From Asanoa ishikariensis (GTDB lineage Bacteria; Actinomycetota; Actinomycetes; Mycobacteriales; Micromonosporaceae): a DNA stretch of 64,000 bases. A program made the translations under genes and the position numbers. Positions 54,176 to 61,722 of this stretch are shown piece by piece. The DNA is taken from assembly GCF_900107455.1 (NCBI RefSeq), contig NZ_FNQB01000003.1:310001-374000 (forward strand). Reading direction: 5' to 3'. The notes under the pieces were generated by a model, which did no database searches, was not told where the DNA came from, and saw nothing but the letters and a program-made list of their open reading frames with translations. Within the stretch, counting starts at the first letter, position 1, and each line of letters begins with the position of its first letter.

Positions 54176-55548
54176 ACCTGGCGCTGTGCGCCGACGTCGG
54201 GTCGACGTACACGAAGGTCGTGGTGGTCGACCTCGATAAGGGCGCGGTCGTCGCGGCGGCCGACCACCCGACGACGGCGGCCACCGACGTGCTGCACGGC
54301 CTGGACGCCGCCGCTGCCGCGACCGGGGTCACCGTCCCGCCAGAGCGTTGGTACGTGTGCTCGTCGGCCGGTGGTGGCCTGCGATTGGCCGTGGTCGGCT
54401 ACGAAGCGCTCGTCACGGCGCAGGCGGGGCACCGGGTCGGCCTGTCCGCGGGTGCCCGGGTCGTGCACGTCTCGGCGGGGCCGCTGGATTCCCTCGCGGA
54501 GCTTCGGGCGTCCAGGCCGGACGTGGTGCTGCTGGTCGGCGGCACCGACGGCGGCGACGCGGCCGTGTTGGCGCACAACGCGCGGCGGCTGGCCCGGGCG
54601 CGCTGGCGGGTGCCGGTCGTCCTGGCCGGCAACGCGGACGCCCGTGAGGAGCTGACAGCGGTGCTGGCGGCCGCCGGGGTACCCGTCACCGCGACCGGCA
54701 ACGTTCTGCCCCGCATCGGCGTGCTGGAGCCCTCGCCGGCCCGCGCGGCGATCCGTGAGGTGTTCCTGTCGCACGTGATCGGCGGCAAGCGGCTCTCCAA
54801 GGGCCGGCGGTTCCCGTCGCTGGTCCGGGCGGCCACCCCGGACGCGGTGCTCACCGGTGTGGAGACCCTGGCCGACCACCTGGGCGGCGACCTGCTGGTC
54901 GTCGACGTCGGCGGCGCCACCACGGACGTCTACTCGGTCCTGACCCCCGACGGCCGCACCGACGACGTGGCCGGCACGCTGTGGCGCTCCCGCACGGTCG
55001 AGGGCGACCTGGGAATGCGCTGGACGGCCCCGGACGTCGTCGCCGCCGCCACCGCGGAGCGCCTGCTAAGCAACGGTCCCTTGTTAACGCATTCCGCAGC
55101 GCAAGGGACCCTTACTAACGCCGGGGCCGAGGAGGGCGACGCTGGCGAGTTGGCCGCGCTGGAGACGGCGGCCGCGATGCGGGCCGGCACGCCCGGGTTC
55201 GTGCCCGACAGCGACGCGGAGCGGGCCATGGACCGCCGCATCGCGGCCCTGGCCGCCACCGTCGCGGTCCGGCGCCACGCCCGGGGGCCAGCCGGCCGGG
55301 TCGCCCGGGACCTGCGGGACGTGCGGCTCCTGGTCGGGTCCGGTGGGGTGCTCCGGCACGCCGACCCGGGGGAGGCCAAGGAGGTGCTCGACGCGGTCCT
55401 GACGGACTACGCGGGCGGGTGGCCGGTGCCGCGGGCCGCGCACCCGGTGGTCGACACGTCCTATGTGCTGGCCGCGGCCGGGCTGCTCGCCGCGGACCAT
55501 CCGAACGCCGCACGGGCGCTCCTCGATCGGCACCTGCGCGGGGCATGA
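54172..55548 (+). CDS. Glutamate mutase L/KamB-type ASKHA reactivase
   Basis: 458 aa ATPase of the actin-like fold: phosphate loop DVGSTYTKVVVVDL at the N-terminus, GGTDGGDAAVLAHNARRLA, and VVDVGGATTDVYSVL near residue 243. Such proteins release damaged cobalamin from aminomutases, here presumably KamDE. Residues 299-316 (LSNGPLLTHSAAQGTLTN) are encoded by an inserted palindromic repeat that keeps the frame. The family has a loop before the LAALETAAAMRAGT helix, so the insert may be tolerated on the surface. Last gene of the operon. Confidence 0.87.
   Translation: MNLALCADVGSTYTKVVVVDLDKGAVVAAADHPTTAATDVLHGLDAAAAATGVTVPPERWYVCSSAGGGLRLAVVGYEALVTAQAGHRVGLSAGARVVHVSAGPLDSLAELRASRPDVVLLVGGTDGGDAAVLAHNARRLARARWRVPVVLAGNADAREELTAVLAAAGVPVTATGNVLPRIGVLEPSPARAAIREVFLSHVIGGKRLSKGRRFPSLVRAATPDAVLTGVETLADHLGGDLLVVDVGGATTDVYSVLTPDGRTDDVAGTLWRSRTVEGDLGMRWTAPDVVAAATAERLLSNGPLLTHSAAQGTLTNAGAEEGDAGELAALETAAAMRAGTPGFVPDSDAERAMDRRIAALAATVAVRRHARGPAGRVARDLRDVRLLVGSGGVLRHADPGEAKEVLDAVLTDYAGGWPVPRAAHPVVDTSYVLAAAGLLAADHPNAARALLDRHLRGA
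55066..55119. repeat. 54-bp dispersed palindromic element, copy 2, inside a gene
   Basis: CTAAGCAACGGTCCCTTG, then TTAACGCATTCCGCAGCG, then CAAGGGACCCTTACTAAC. It equals the reverse complement of the 34487-34540 element at about 45 of 54 positions. The length is a multiple of three, so the reactivase frame is preserved. Confidence 0.85.
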
Positions 55549-55972
55549 TCGGGCATCCGCCGACGCCGATCGAGCCCCAATCCCAACACGCCGACGGCGA
55601 CACGCCGGAACGCGGAATCCGCTATCTCACAACGGTTGACACGGACCCCGGTCCGCCGCGTACCTTCGTTGAGTCCTACAACGGGAAGCGATCTGTCGTT
55701 CGCTCTTCCCTCATTCCCGCTGGCCGAGCGGGGCCGGTGGTCCGCGACCGTCCGGCGCCTGCGGCGGCCAGGTCCAGCGGGTCGAGGGACGGCCGGCGCG
55801 GGGCGGCGCACCGAGCCGCCACGAATGACGGAACGCCGATTCCGGTGTACGGGCAAGGGGGTAGGCGCGGCCAGTAGACAACGGCCCGGCGGGGGTATCC
55901 AACCGTCGTCAGGTCGGAACGAAGGTCACGCGGAAAGCCTTTGCCGCACCGGCCGGGGATGGGCCTGGGAGC
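55549..55972. other. Gene-free stretch after the lysine operon
   Basis: About 420 bases. Long open frames exist on both strands but lack RBS, motifs and conservation signs. It is bounded on the right by a strong terminator, so the operon may have a long 3' untranslated region or an unrecognised RNA may lie here. Confidence 0.4.
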
Positions 55973-56008
55973 ATCGGGGCGTGATCGCGAGATCACGCCC
56001 CGATTTCT
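55973..56008 (+). terminator. Rho-independent-type terminator
   Basis: 14-bp perfect stem ATCGGGGCGTGATC/GATCACGCCCCGAT, 4-base loop, followed by TTCTGT, 78 bases before the lnt start. Confidence 0.8.
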
Positions 56009-56085
56009 GTGCCGGCACCGCCGTTCCCGGCACAGCTCGTGATCTTGGTTAAGGGCTGCCGTACCCTTCCCGGCATGGGTGAGCG

Positions 56086-57759
56086 ATGGTGACCATGGTC
56101 GAGGTGGCGCCCGAGACGGTCGTGCCGCCGGCCCCGCGGCCGCTGCCGGCCAAGGTCGCGCTGCCGATGGCGCTCGCGGCGGGCCTGACCCAGTTGCTGG
56201 CGTTCCCCCGCTACGACCTGTGGTGGCTCGCACCCGTCTCCGTCGCCCTGCTCGCCGCCGCGGTCCACCGCCGCCGCGCCCGGGCCGGCGCCGGCCTGGG
56301 CCTGCTCGCCGGGCTGGTGTTCTTCGGCCCGCTGCTCGAGTGGACCAACCTGCACACCGGCATGCTGCCGTGGATCCTGCTGTTCGTCGCCGAGTCGCTG
56401 TTCATCGCGCTGCTCGGCGCCCTGGCCGCGTACGCGAGCCCGCTCGTCGACCGCCACCGCTGGACCTGGCCCCTGCTGACCGGGCTGCTCTGGGTCGGTC
56501 AGGAGGCGGCCCGCGACCGGCTCCCGTTCGGCGGCTTCCCGTGGGGCCGGCTGGCGTTCAGTCAGGGTGACGCGCCCACGCTGCGGTTCGCGGCCCTCGG
56601 CGGCGCACCCCTCGTCACGTTCGTCGTCGCGCTCGCCGGCGGCCTGCTCGTCGCCGCGGTGTGGCGCCGCAAGGGCCTGCCCAGCGTGCTGCTCGGCGCC
56701 GGAGCGGTCGCCGTCGCGGTGGTCGGCCTCCTGGTCCCGGTCGGCGGCGGCGCCGGAGACAAACCGGTGCGGGTCGCGATCGTGCAGGGCAACGTGCCGC
56801 GCCTCGGCCTCGACTTCAACGCCCAGCGCCGCGCCGTGCTGAACAACCACGTCACCGGCACCGTCGAGCTCGCCGGGCGGGTGGCCACCGGGCAGGAGCA
56901 GCAGCCCGACCTGGTCATCTGGCCGGAGAACTCCAGCGACGTCGACCCGTTCCTGGACCCGGAGGCGGCCGCCGCGATCAGCCGCGCCGCCGACTCGATC
57001 AAGGCGCCGATCCTGGTCGGTGCGGTGCTGCGCGGACCCGGTGAGAACGAGGTCCGCAACGCCGGTGTCGTCTGGCTGCCCGGGCAGGGCCCCGACGAGT
57101 CCCGGATGTACGTCAAGCAGCACCCGGTCCCGTTCGCCGAGTACATCCCGCTGCGCAACATCGCCCGCATGGTCAGCAAGGAGGTCGACCGGGTCCGGTC
57201 CGACTTCGTCGCCGGTGACAAGCCCGGCGTGCTCGACATGGGTCCGGCCACGATCGGCGACGTGATCTGCTTCGAGGTCGCCTACGACGGCATCGTCCGC
57301 GACACCGTGACCGCCGGCGGCGGGATCCTCGCCGTGCAGACCAACAACGCGACGTTCGACGAGTCCGAGGCCCGCCAGCAGCTCGCCATGGTGCGGCTGC
57401 GGGCCGTCGAGCACGGCCGGGACTCCCTGATGGCGTCCACGGTCGGAGTGTCCGGTTTCGTGTCCTCCGACGGCACCGTGCACCAGGAGACGGGGTTCAA
57501 CACCCCAGGAGTCGTGGTCGCCGAACTGACGCCACGCGCAACGCGTACGCTTGCTACGCAGTTGGGCTATTGGCCCGAGATGGTGCTGTCCGGGCTCGCG
57601 GTGGCCACGCTGGTCGCCGCGGCCGTGATCCGGCGCCGCCGGCCCGTGCCCGGGACACCCGGCGGAACAGACCCGGATCCGGCACCATTGGCACCAGCAA
57701 CATCACACACATCGACGCCGCCGGACGAGGTCGACGGGTCGCGAACGGAGGCAGGGTGA
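56086..57759 (+). CDS. lnt: Apolipoprotein N-acyltransferase
   Basis: 557 aa. Six or more N-terminal helices (residues 25-215) and a nitrilase domain with the catalytic triad Glu281 (WPENSSD), Lys344 (VKQHPVPFAEYIPL) and Cys395 (VICFEVAYDG), then a final helix near 505-520 and a Pro/Thr tail. It adds the third acyl chain to lipoproteins at the outer face of the membrane. Coupled by GTGA overlap to a Ppm1-type gene, as in mycobacteria, where both activities are in one protein (Ppm1). Confidence 0.93.
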   Translation: MVTMVEVAPETVVPPAPRPLPAKVALPMALAAGLTQLLAFPRYDLWWLAPVSVALLAAAVHRRRARAGAGLGLLAGLVFFGPLLEWTNLHTGMLPWILLFVAESLFIALLGALAAYASPLVDRHRWTWPLLTGLLWVGQEAARDRLPFGGFPWGRLAFSQGDAPTLRFAALGGAPLVTFVVALAGGLLVAAVWRRKGLPSVLLGAGAVAVAVVGLLVPVGGGAGDKPVRVAIVQGNVPRLGLDFNAQRRAVLNNHVTGTVELAGRVATGQEQQPDLVIWPENSSDVDPFLDPEAAAAISRAADSIKAPILVGAVLRGPGENEVRNAGVVWLPGQGPDESRMYVKQHPVPFAEYIPLRNIARMVSKEVDRVRSDFVAGDKPGVLDMGPATIGDVICFEVAYDGIVRDTVTAGGGILAVQTNNATFDESEARQQLAMVRLRAVEHGRDSLMASTVGVSGFVSSDGTVHQETGFNTPGVVVAELTPRATRTLATQLGYWPEMVLSGLAVATLVAAAVIRRRRPVPGTPGGTDPDPAPLAPATSHTSTPPDEVDGSRTEAG

Positions 57760-58553
57760 GCGAGGGCAACACGCCGGTTGGCGACGTGACGGAGGGCTAC
57801 CCCGGTGTCGGACGGGTGCTCGTCGTGGTGCCCACCTACAACGAGGCCGACAACCTCGAGGTCATCACCGGCCGGATCCGGCGCGCGGTACCCGCCGTCG
57901 AGATCCTGGTAGCCGACGACAACAGCCCCGACGGGACCGGCGAGATCGCCGACCGGCTCGCGGCCGCCGACGACCACATCCACGTGCTGCACCGCCCCGG
58001 CAAGGCCGGCCTCGGTGCCGCCTACGTGCAGGGTTTCCGGTGGGCCATCGACCACGGCTACGACGCCGTCGTCGAGATGGACGCCGACGGCTCGCACGCC
58101 CCCGAGCAGCTCTCCCACCTGCTCGACGCCGCCCGCACCGCCGACGCCGTGATCGGCTCGCGCTGGACGCCCGGCGGCAAGGTCGTCAACTGGCCCTGGC
58201 ACCGGTTCGTGATCTCCCGCGTCGGCAACACGTACGTGCGGCTCGCGCTGGGCATGCCGCACGGCGACGCGACCGGCGGCTACCGGGTCTACAAGGTCCC
58301 GGTCCTGGAGAAGATCGACTTCGAGTCGGTGTCGTCGCAGGGCTACTCGTTCCAGGTCGAGCTGACCTGGCGTACGCACAAGGCCGGTTTCCGGATCGTC
58401 GAAGTGCCGATCACCTTCGCCGAGCGCGAGCGGGGCGCGAGCAAGATGAGCTCGTCGATCGTCCGCGAGGCGCTGATGCGGGTGACCGTGTGGGGCCTGC
58501 GTTCCCGCCGGGACGCGCTGTTCGGCCGCCGCGACACCGGGGACAAACCCTGA
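57756..58553 (+). CDS. ppm1: Polyprenol monophosphomannose synthase
   Basis: 265 aa GT2 glycosyltransferase: VVVPTYNEADNLEVITGRIR, VADDNSPDGTGEIADRLA (DD nucleotide), MDADGSHAPEQLSHLL (DxD-type metal site), GSRWTPGGKVVNW, and the FAERERGASKMS segment. It makes polyprenyl-phosphate mannose for lipoglycan and protein mannosylation. No membrane helices are present, so it is probably held to the membrane by Lnt. GTG start overlaps the lnt stop. Confidence 0.93.
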   Translation: MSEGNTPVGDVTEGYPGVGRVLVVVPTYNEADNLEVITGRIRRAVPAVEILVADDNSPDGTGEIADRLAAADDHIHVLHRPGKAGLGAAYVQGFRWAIDHGYDAVVEMDADGSHAPEQLSHLLDAARTADAVIGSRWTPGGKVVNWPWHRFVISRVGNTYVRLALGMPHGDATGGYRVYKVPVLEKIDFESVSSQGYSFQVELTWRTHKAGFRIVEVPITFAERERGASKMSSSIVREALMRVTVWGLRSRRDALFGRRDTGDKP

Positions 58554-58598
58554 CGCGACCCTGACGCCGGCCGTGCACCCGCGTGTCATGCTGGATTG

Positions 58599-59249
58599 AT
58601 GCGACGTCGAGGACTGATCCGGTGGCTGCCGCTGGCGATTTTGCTCACAGCGGCGGTCGAGATCGCCGTCTTCATCCTGGTCGCACACCTGATCGGCTTC
58701 GGCTTCTCGGTCCTGCTGGTGCTGGTCGCCTCGGCCGCCGGCGTGTTGCTGCTGCGCCGGGAGGGTACGCGGGCCTGGCGTGGCTTCAAGGCCGCCGCCG
58801 ACGCCGGCCAGCCACCCGGCGCCCAGGTCACTGACGGGCTCGTCGGGCTCTTCGCCGGCGTGCTGCTGGCGATCCCGGGTCTGGTCACGGCCGCGCTGGG
58901 GATCCTGCTGGCGCTGCCGCCCGGGCGGCAGATCGCCCGGCTCGTGGTGCGTCGGGCCACCGAGCGGCGCCTGTCCTCCGCGCAGGCCGGTGACCTTTTC
59001 GGACCCCGGCGGGTACGCGTCAAGCGTGGCGCTCCCCGTCCGCCCGACGACGGCGGTGGCGCCGCTGGTCCTGGGCAGCCGCCGACCACCGGCCCCGCGC
59101 CGTCCGGTCCCACCGTCACGGGCCCGGCGGAGGCCGGCCCGCGGATCCATGCCACGACGCCCGACCCTGGTCCCAGCGGCGATCCTGGCCCCGTGATCGA
59201 GGGCGAGGTCGTCGAAGGCGAGATCGTCGAGCCCGGCCACCGCCGCTGA
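58599..59249 (+). CDS. FxsA family membrane protein
   Basis: 216 aa. Helices at about 9-28, 30-48 and 77-103. FxsA core: LAILLTAAVEIAVFILVAHL and GFSVLLVLVASAAGVLLLRR, then GLVGLFAGVLLAIPGLVTAA. The C-terminal 80 residues are Gly/Pro-rich and end in acidic VEGEVVEGEIVEP-like repeats. E. coli FxsA affects phage exclusion when overexpressed; the role here is unknown. ATG at 58599 overlaps an in-frame TTG. Confidence 0.85.
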   Translation: MRRRGLIRWLPLAILLTAAVEIAVFILVAHLIGFGFSVLLVLVASAAGVLLLRREGTRAWRGFKAAADAGQPPGAQVTDGLVGLFAGVLLAIPGLVTAALGILLALPPGRQIARLVVRRATERRLSSAQAGDLFGPRRVRVKRGAPRPPDDGGGAAGPGQPPTTGPAPSGPTVTGPAEAGPRIHATTPDPGPSGDPGPVIEGEVVEGEIVEPGHRR

Positions 59250-59258
59250 ACGCGTGAA

Positions 59259-59293
59259 GAAAGCCCCCGCACCGGTTGGGTGCGGGGGCTTTC
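59259..59293. terminator. Bidirectional terminator between FxsA and rbpA
   Basis: 15-bp perfect stem GAAAGCCCCCGCACC/GGTGCGGGGGCTTTC with a 5-base loop between convergent genes, with CTTTCTC at the FxsA side. Confidence 0.88.
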
Positions 59294-59309
59294 TCGTCAG
59301 CTAAGGCGG

Positions 59310-59651
59310 TTACTTGCCGCCGCGCCGGGCCCGGACCTCTTCCAGGCGCTCGGCCAGGATGTCCTCGAGCTCAGCGATGGAACGCCGCTCCAGGAGCATG
59401 TCCCAGTGCGTACGCGGCGGCTTGACCTTCTTCTGCTCCGGCTCGCTGCCGTCGACCAGCCGGGCCACGCTGCCGTCGAACTTGCACTCCCAGGTCATCG
59501 GGACCTCGGCGTCGACTGCGAACGGCACCTCGAACTGGTGCCCCTTCGCGCACAGGTACTCGCGGGTCTGGCGTGGGGCGAGCTCGGTGTTGCGGTCGGA
59601 TTCGTAGCTGACTGCGCCTAGACGGCTGCCGCGCAGCATGCGCTCGCCCAT
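59310..59651 (-). CDS. rbpA: RNA polymerase-binding protein RbpA
   Basis: 113 aa, near-consensus: MGERMLRGSRLGAVSYESDR, zinc-type core with YLCAKGHQFEVPF and WECKFDGS (Cys pairs), then the sigma-interacting C-terminus THWDMLLERRSIAELEDILA. It binds principal sigma and RNA polymerase and stabilises open complexes in actinobacteria. A sigma-R-like promoter is seen upstream, as reported for Streptomyces rbpA. Confidence 0.97.
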   Translation of the reverse strand: MGERMLRGSRLGAVSYESDRNTELAPRQTREYLCAKGHQFEVPFAVDAEVPMTWECKFDGSVARLVDGSEPEQKKVKPPRTHWDMLLERRSIAELEDILAERLEEVRARRGGK

Positions 59652-59697
59652 GATCGGCTCTTCCCCTCGGTCGTCTTGCTAGTAGTCCACACGAAAC

Positions 59698-59723
59698 AAC
59701 GACGGGAGAAGCCGGGGGATTCC
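59698..59723 (-). promoter_or_regulatory. Sigma-R-type promoter of rbpA
   Basis: On the minus strand GGAAT, exactly 18 bases, then GTT: the sigma-R consensus. It lies about 50-70 bases before the rbpA ATG and would link RbpA level to thiol-oxidative stress. Confidence 0.6.
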
Positions 59724-59884
59724 CGGCACTCACGCGCGTCTCGCTCCTTACAAAGGTACGTCGTCGTAAACGGTCAGAGCGTAGCGGCAGACGCGCGTTC
59801 ATGAGCGGTTGTAGAACAGCGCGCCCTCGGACTTCTGGCGCCTAGTGTCCGGTATGTACGCGGTGTCCGTGGGCAAACGTCCGT

Positions 59885-61009
59885 TCAGCCGATGCGATCT
59901 AGGTCACCAGGCTCGCCAACCTGTGCGGGAGCTGTGGATCTGGGCTCGGGCGTGGCCGCGCGGGCCGCACCAAGGGCCGCCAGCGCGCCCGCGAGGTCAC
60001 CGACCTGGCCGGCGAGCTGGGCGACCCGGTCGCGGGCCGCGTCCCGCTCCGCGGTGGCATCCGTTAGCCGTGCCCGCAGCTCCGCGAGCGCGGCCTCACC
60101 CGCCGCTTTGACCTGCCGCAGCTCGGCGTCCCGGGCGAGTTCGCGCTGCCCAGCCCGGTCGCGTTCGGCGGTGAGCTCCTTCTCACCGGCGACCACGGCG
60201 GCGCGGGCCTCGTCGGCCTCGGTCGTCGCCCGGACGGCTTCGGCGCGGGCCTGCGTCGCGTCCTGCCCGGCCGCGGTTGCCTCCGCGCGGAACCGGGCCG
60301 CCTGCTCGACCGCGCTCGCGGCGGAGTCGGTCGCCCGGCGTGCGTCGGCGAGCGCGGTGTCCCGTTCCCGACTCAGTTCGGCGACCTGCCGGCTGCTCGC
60401 CTCGAGCTCGCCGCGTAGCGCCCGCACGTCCCGCCGGGCCGCGTCCCGGTCGGCCTCCGCCTGCGCCCGCAGCGCCGCGGCGGCCGACGCGGCCTGCCGG
60501 GCGCCGTCACTGACCCGCTCGGCCTCCCGGGCCCGGGCGAGGGCCTCGTCGGCCTCCCGGCGGGCGGTGTCGGCGGCGTCCTTGGCGGTGGCGGCGTCGC
60601 GGTGGGCCTGGTCACGTTCCTGCCGGGCCGCGTGGGCGTCTGCGGCGCCCTGCTCGGCGGAGCGGCGGGCGTCGTCGCGCTCGGTCTGCGCGGCGGCGAC
60701 GGCGTTGGCCGCCTCCGCCCGCACCTGGGCGACCTGCCGCTCCACACCGGCCGGCGACAGCTCCGCGTGCAGGGCGTCAGAGAGCGTCTCCACCACCTGG
60801 TCGAGTCGGTCCACGACCTCCCACGTGCGTGCGAGCTGCCCCGTCAGCCCGGGGGCGCCGCGCTGACGCATCCGCGCGTTACGGGACGCCTTCTGGCACT
60901 CGCCGTCGTTGTCGCGGCAGTAACGGAAGGGGCGCCCGGCACCCACGTTCTGCTCGACGGAGCGGCCACAGTGGGCGCAGGGCCGGGTCTCGACGGCAAC
61001 GATGTCCAC
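59885..61009 (-). CDS. Zinc-finger plus long coiled-coil protein
   Basis: 374 aa. Residues 1-45 hold a possible zinc site (CAHCGRSV, FRYCRDNDGECQ). Residues 60-345 are an unbroken Ala/Arg/Glu coiled coil. The layout recalls KfrA-like or nucleoid/partition coiled-coil proteins, and homologous chromosomal genes exist in actinomycetes without known function. GTG start (MDIVAVETRPCAHCG). The strong strand bias of Ala codons explains long shadow frames on the other strand. Monocistronic. Confidence 0.75.
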   Translation of the reverse strand: MDIVAVETRPCAHCGRSVEQNVGAGRPFRYCRDNDGECQKASRNARMRQRGAPGLTGQLARTWEVVDRLDQVVETLSDALHAELSPAGVERQVAQVRAEAANAVAAAQTERDDARRSAEQGAADAHAARQERDQAHRDAATAKDAADTARREADEALARAREAERVSDGARQAASAAAALRAQAEADRDAARRDVRALRGELEASSRQVAELSRERDTALADARRATDSAASAVEQAARFRAEATAAGQDATQARAEAVRATTEADEARAAVVAGEKELTAERDRAGQRELARDAELRQVKAAGEAALAELRARLTDATAERDAARDRVAQLAGQVGDLAGALAALGAARAATPEPRSTAPAQVGEPGDLDRIG

Positions 61010-61054
61010 GGTGAAGGCACGCTACCGACCGCGGCGCGCCGGGCCGCCGCGCCG

Positions 61055-61132
61055 CGCCGCTTTGCTCTGCACCCATATCCGCAACACCCCCGCTGACCTG
61101 CGGTGCGTATTTGGGTGCAGAGCAAAGCGGCG
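61055..61132. repeat. Inverted repeat with 21-bp perfect arms
   Basis: Left arm CGCCGC-TTTGCTCTGCACCCA (61055-61075), right arm its exact complement (61112-61132), 36-base loop containing a smaller CCGCA/TGCGG pair. It lies between the divergent starts of the coiled-coil and GNAT genes. No transposase or target duplication is visible. Confidence 0.85.
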
Positions 61133-61168
61133 AGATGGCATGCTCCACCGGCCAGGAAGGAGCCCGAC

Positions 61169-61681
61169 ATGACGAAGGCCTGGACCACCCGCCCTGAGCG
61201 CCCGAGCGACGTCGCGGCGATCCGCGCGATCAACGCCGGCGCGTTCCCCACCCAGGAGGAAGCCGACCTGGTTGACGCGTTGCGCGCCGACCCGGCCGTG
61301 TGGCTGCCCGACCTGTCGTGGGTCGCCGTCGCACCCGACGGCACCGTCGCTGGGTACGCGCTGCTGACCCGTTGCCACGTCGGCGACATCCCGGCGCTGG
61401 CGCTGGCCCCGTGTGCCGTGCTGCCCGAGCATCAGGGCCGGGGCGCAGGCTCCGCCGCGATCGTGGCGGCGTTGGATGCCGCCCGCCGCAGGGGTGAGAA
61501 CCTCGTGCTCGTCCTCGGCCACGCCGACTACTACCCGAGGTTCGGCTTCACGCCGGCCTCCGGGCACGGGATCCGCCCACCGTTCGACGTCCCGGACGAG
61601 AACATGATGGCGCTGACCTTCGACCCCGCACATCCGGTCCCCGCCGGCACCATCCGCTACGCGGCACCGTTCGGCGTCTGA
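61169..61681 (+). CDS. GNAT family N-acetyltransferase
   Basis: 170 aa. Acetyl-CoA motif ALAPCAVLPEHQGRGAGSAA (Q-x-x-G-x-G/A) near residue 90, then VLVLGHADYYPRFGFTPAS and GIRPPFDVPDENMMAL. This matches the YhbS/Eis-like small-molecule or N-terminal acetyltransferases. AAGGAG lies 7 bases before the ATG. It is followed by the secreted protease, 41 bases on, with an ACTGTCC/GGACAGT repeat between. Confidence 0.86.
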   Translation: MTKAWTTRPERPSDVAAIRAINAGAFPTQEEADLVDALRADPAVWLPDLSWVAVAPDGTVAGYALLTRCHVGDIPALALAPCAVLPEHQGRGAGSAAIVAALDAARRRGENLVLVLGHADYYPRFGFTPASGHGIRPPFDVPDENMMALTFDPAHPVPAGTIRYAAPFGV

Positions 61682-61722
61682 CTGTCCGTAATGTCGACGC
61701 GGGCCTATGTGGACAGTGATGG

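Noticed and set aside
55636-56052. 138-codon plus-strand frame after the lysine operon
   Set aside because: Passes through a perfect terminator hairpin and lacks an RBS or any recognisable motif.
59892-60866. 324-codon plus-strand frame opposite the coiled-coil gene
   Set aside because: Shadow of an Ala/Arg-rich coiled coil; composition is biased and the minus-strand frame has the zinc-site head and a sensible start.
61681-61717. ACTGTCC/GGACAGT inverted repeat before the second protease
   Set aside because: Seven-bp arms with a 23-base loop; could be chance, no matching second site nearby.
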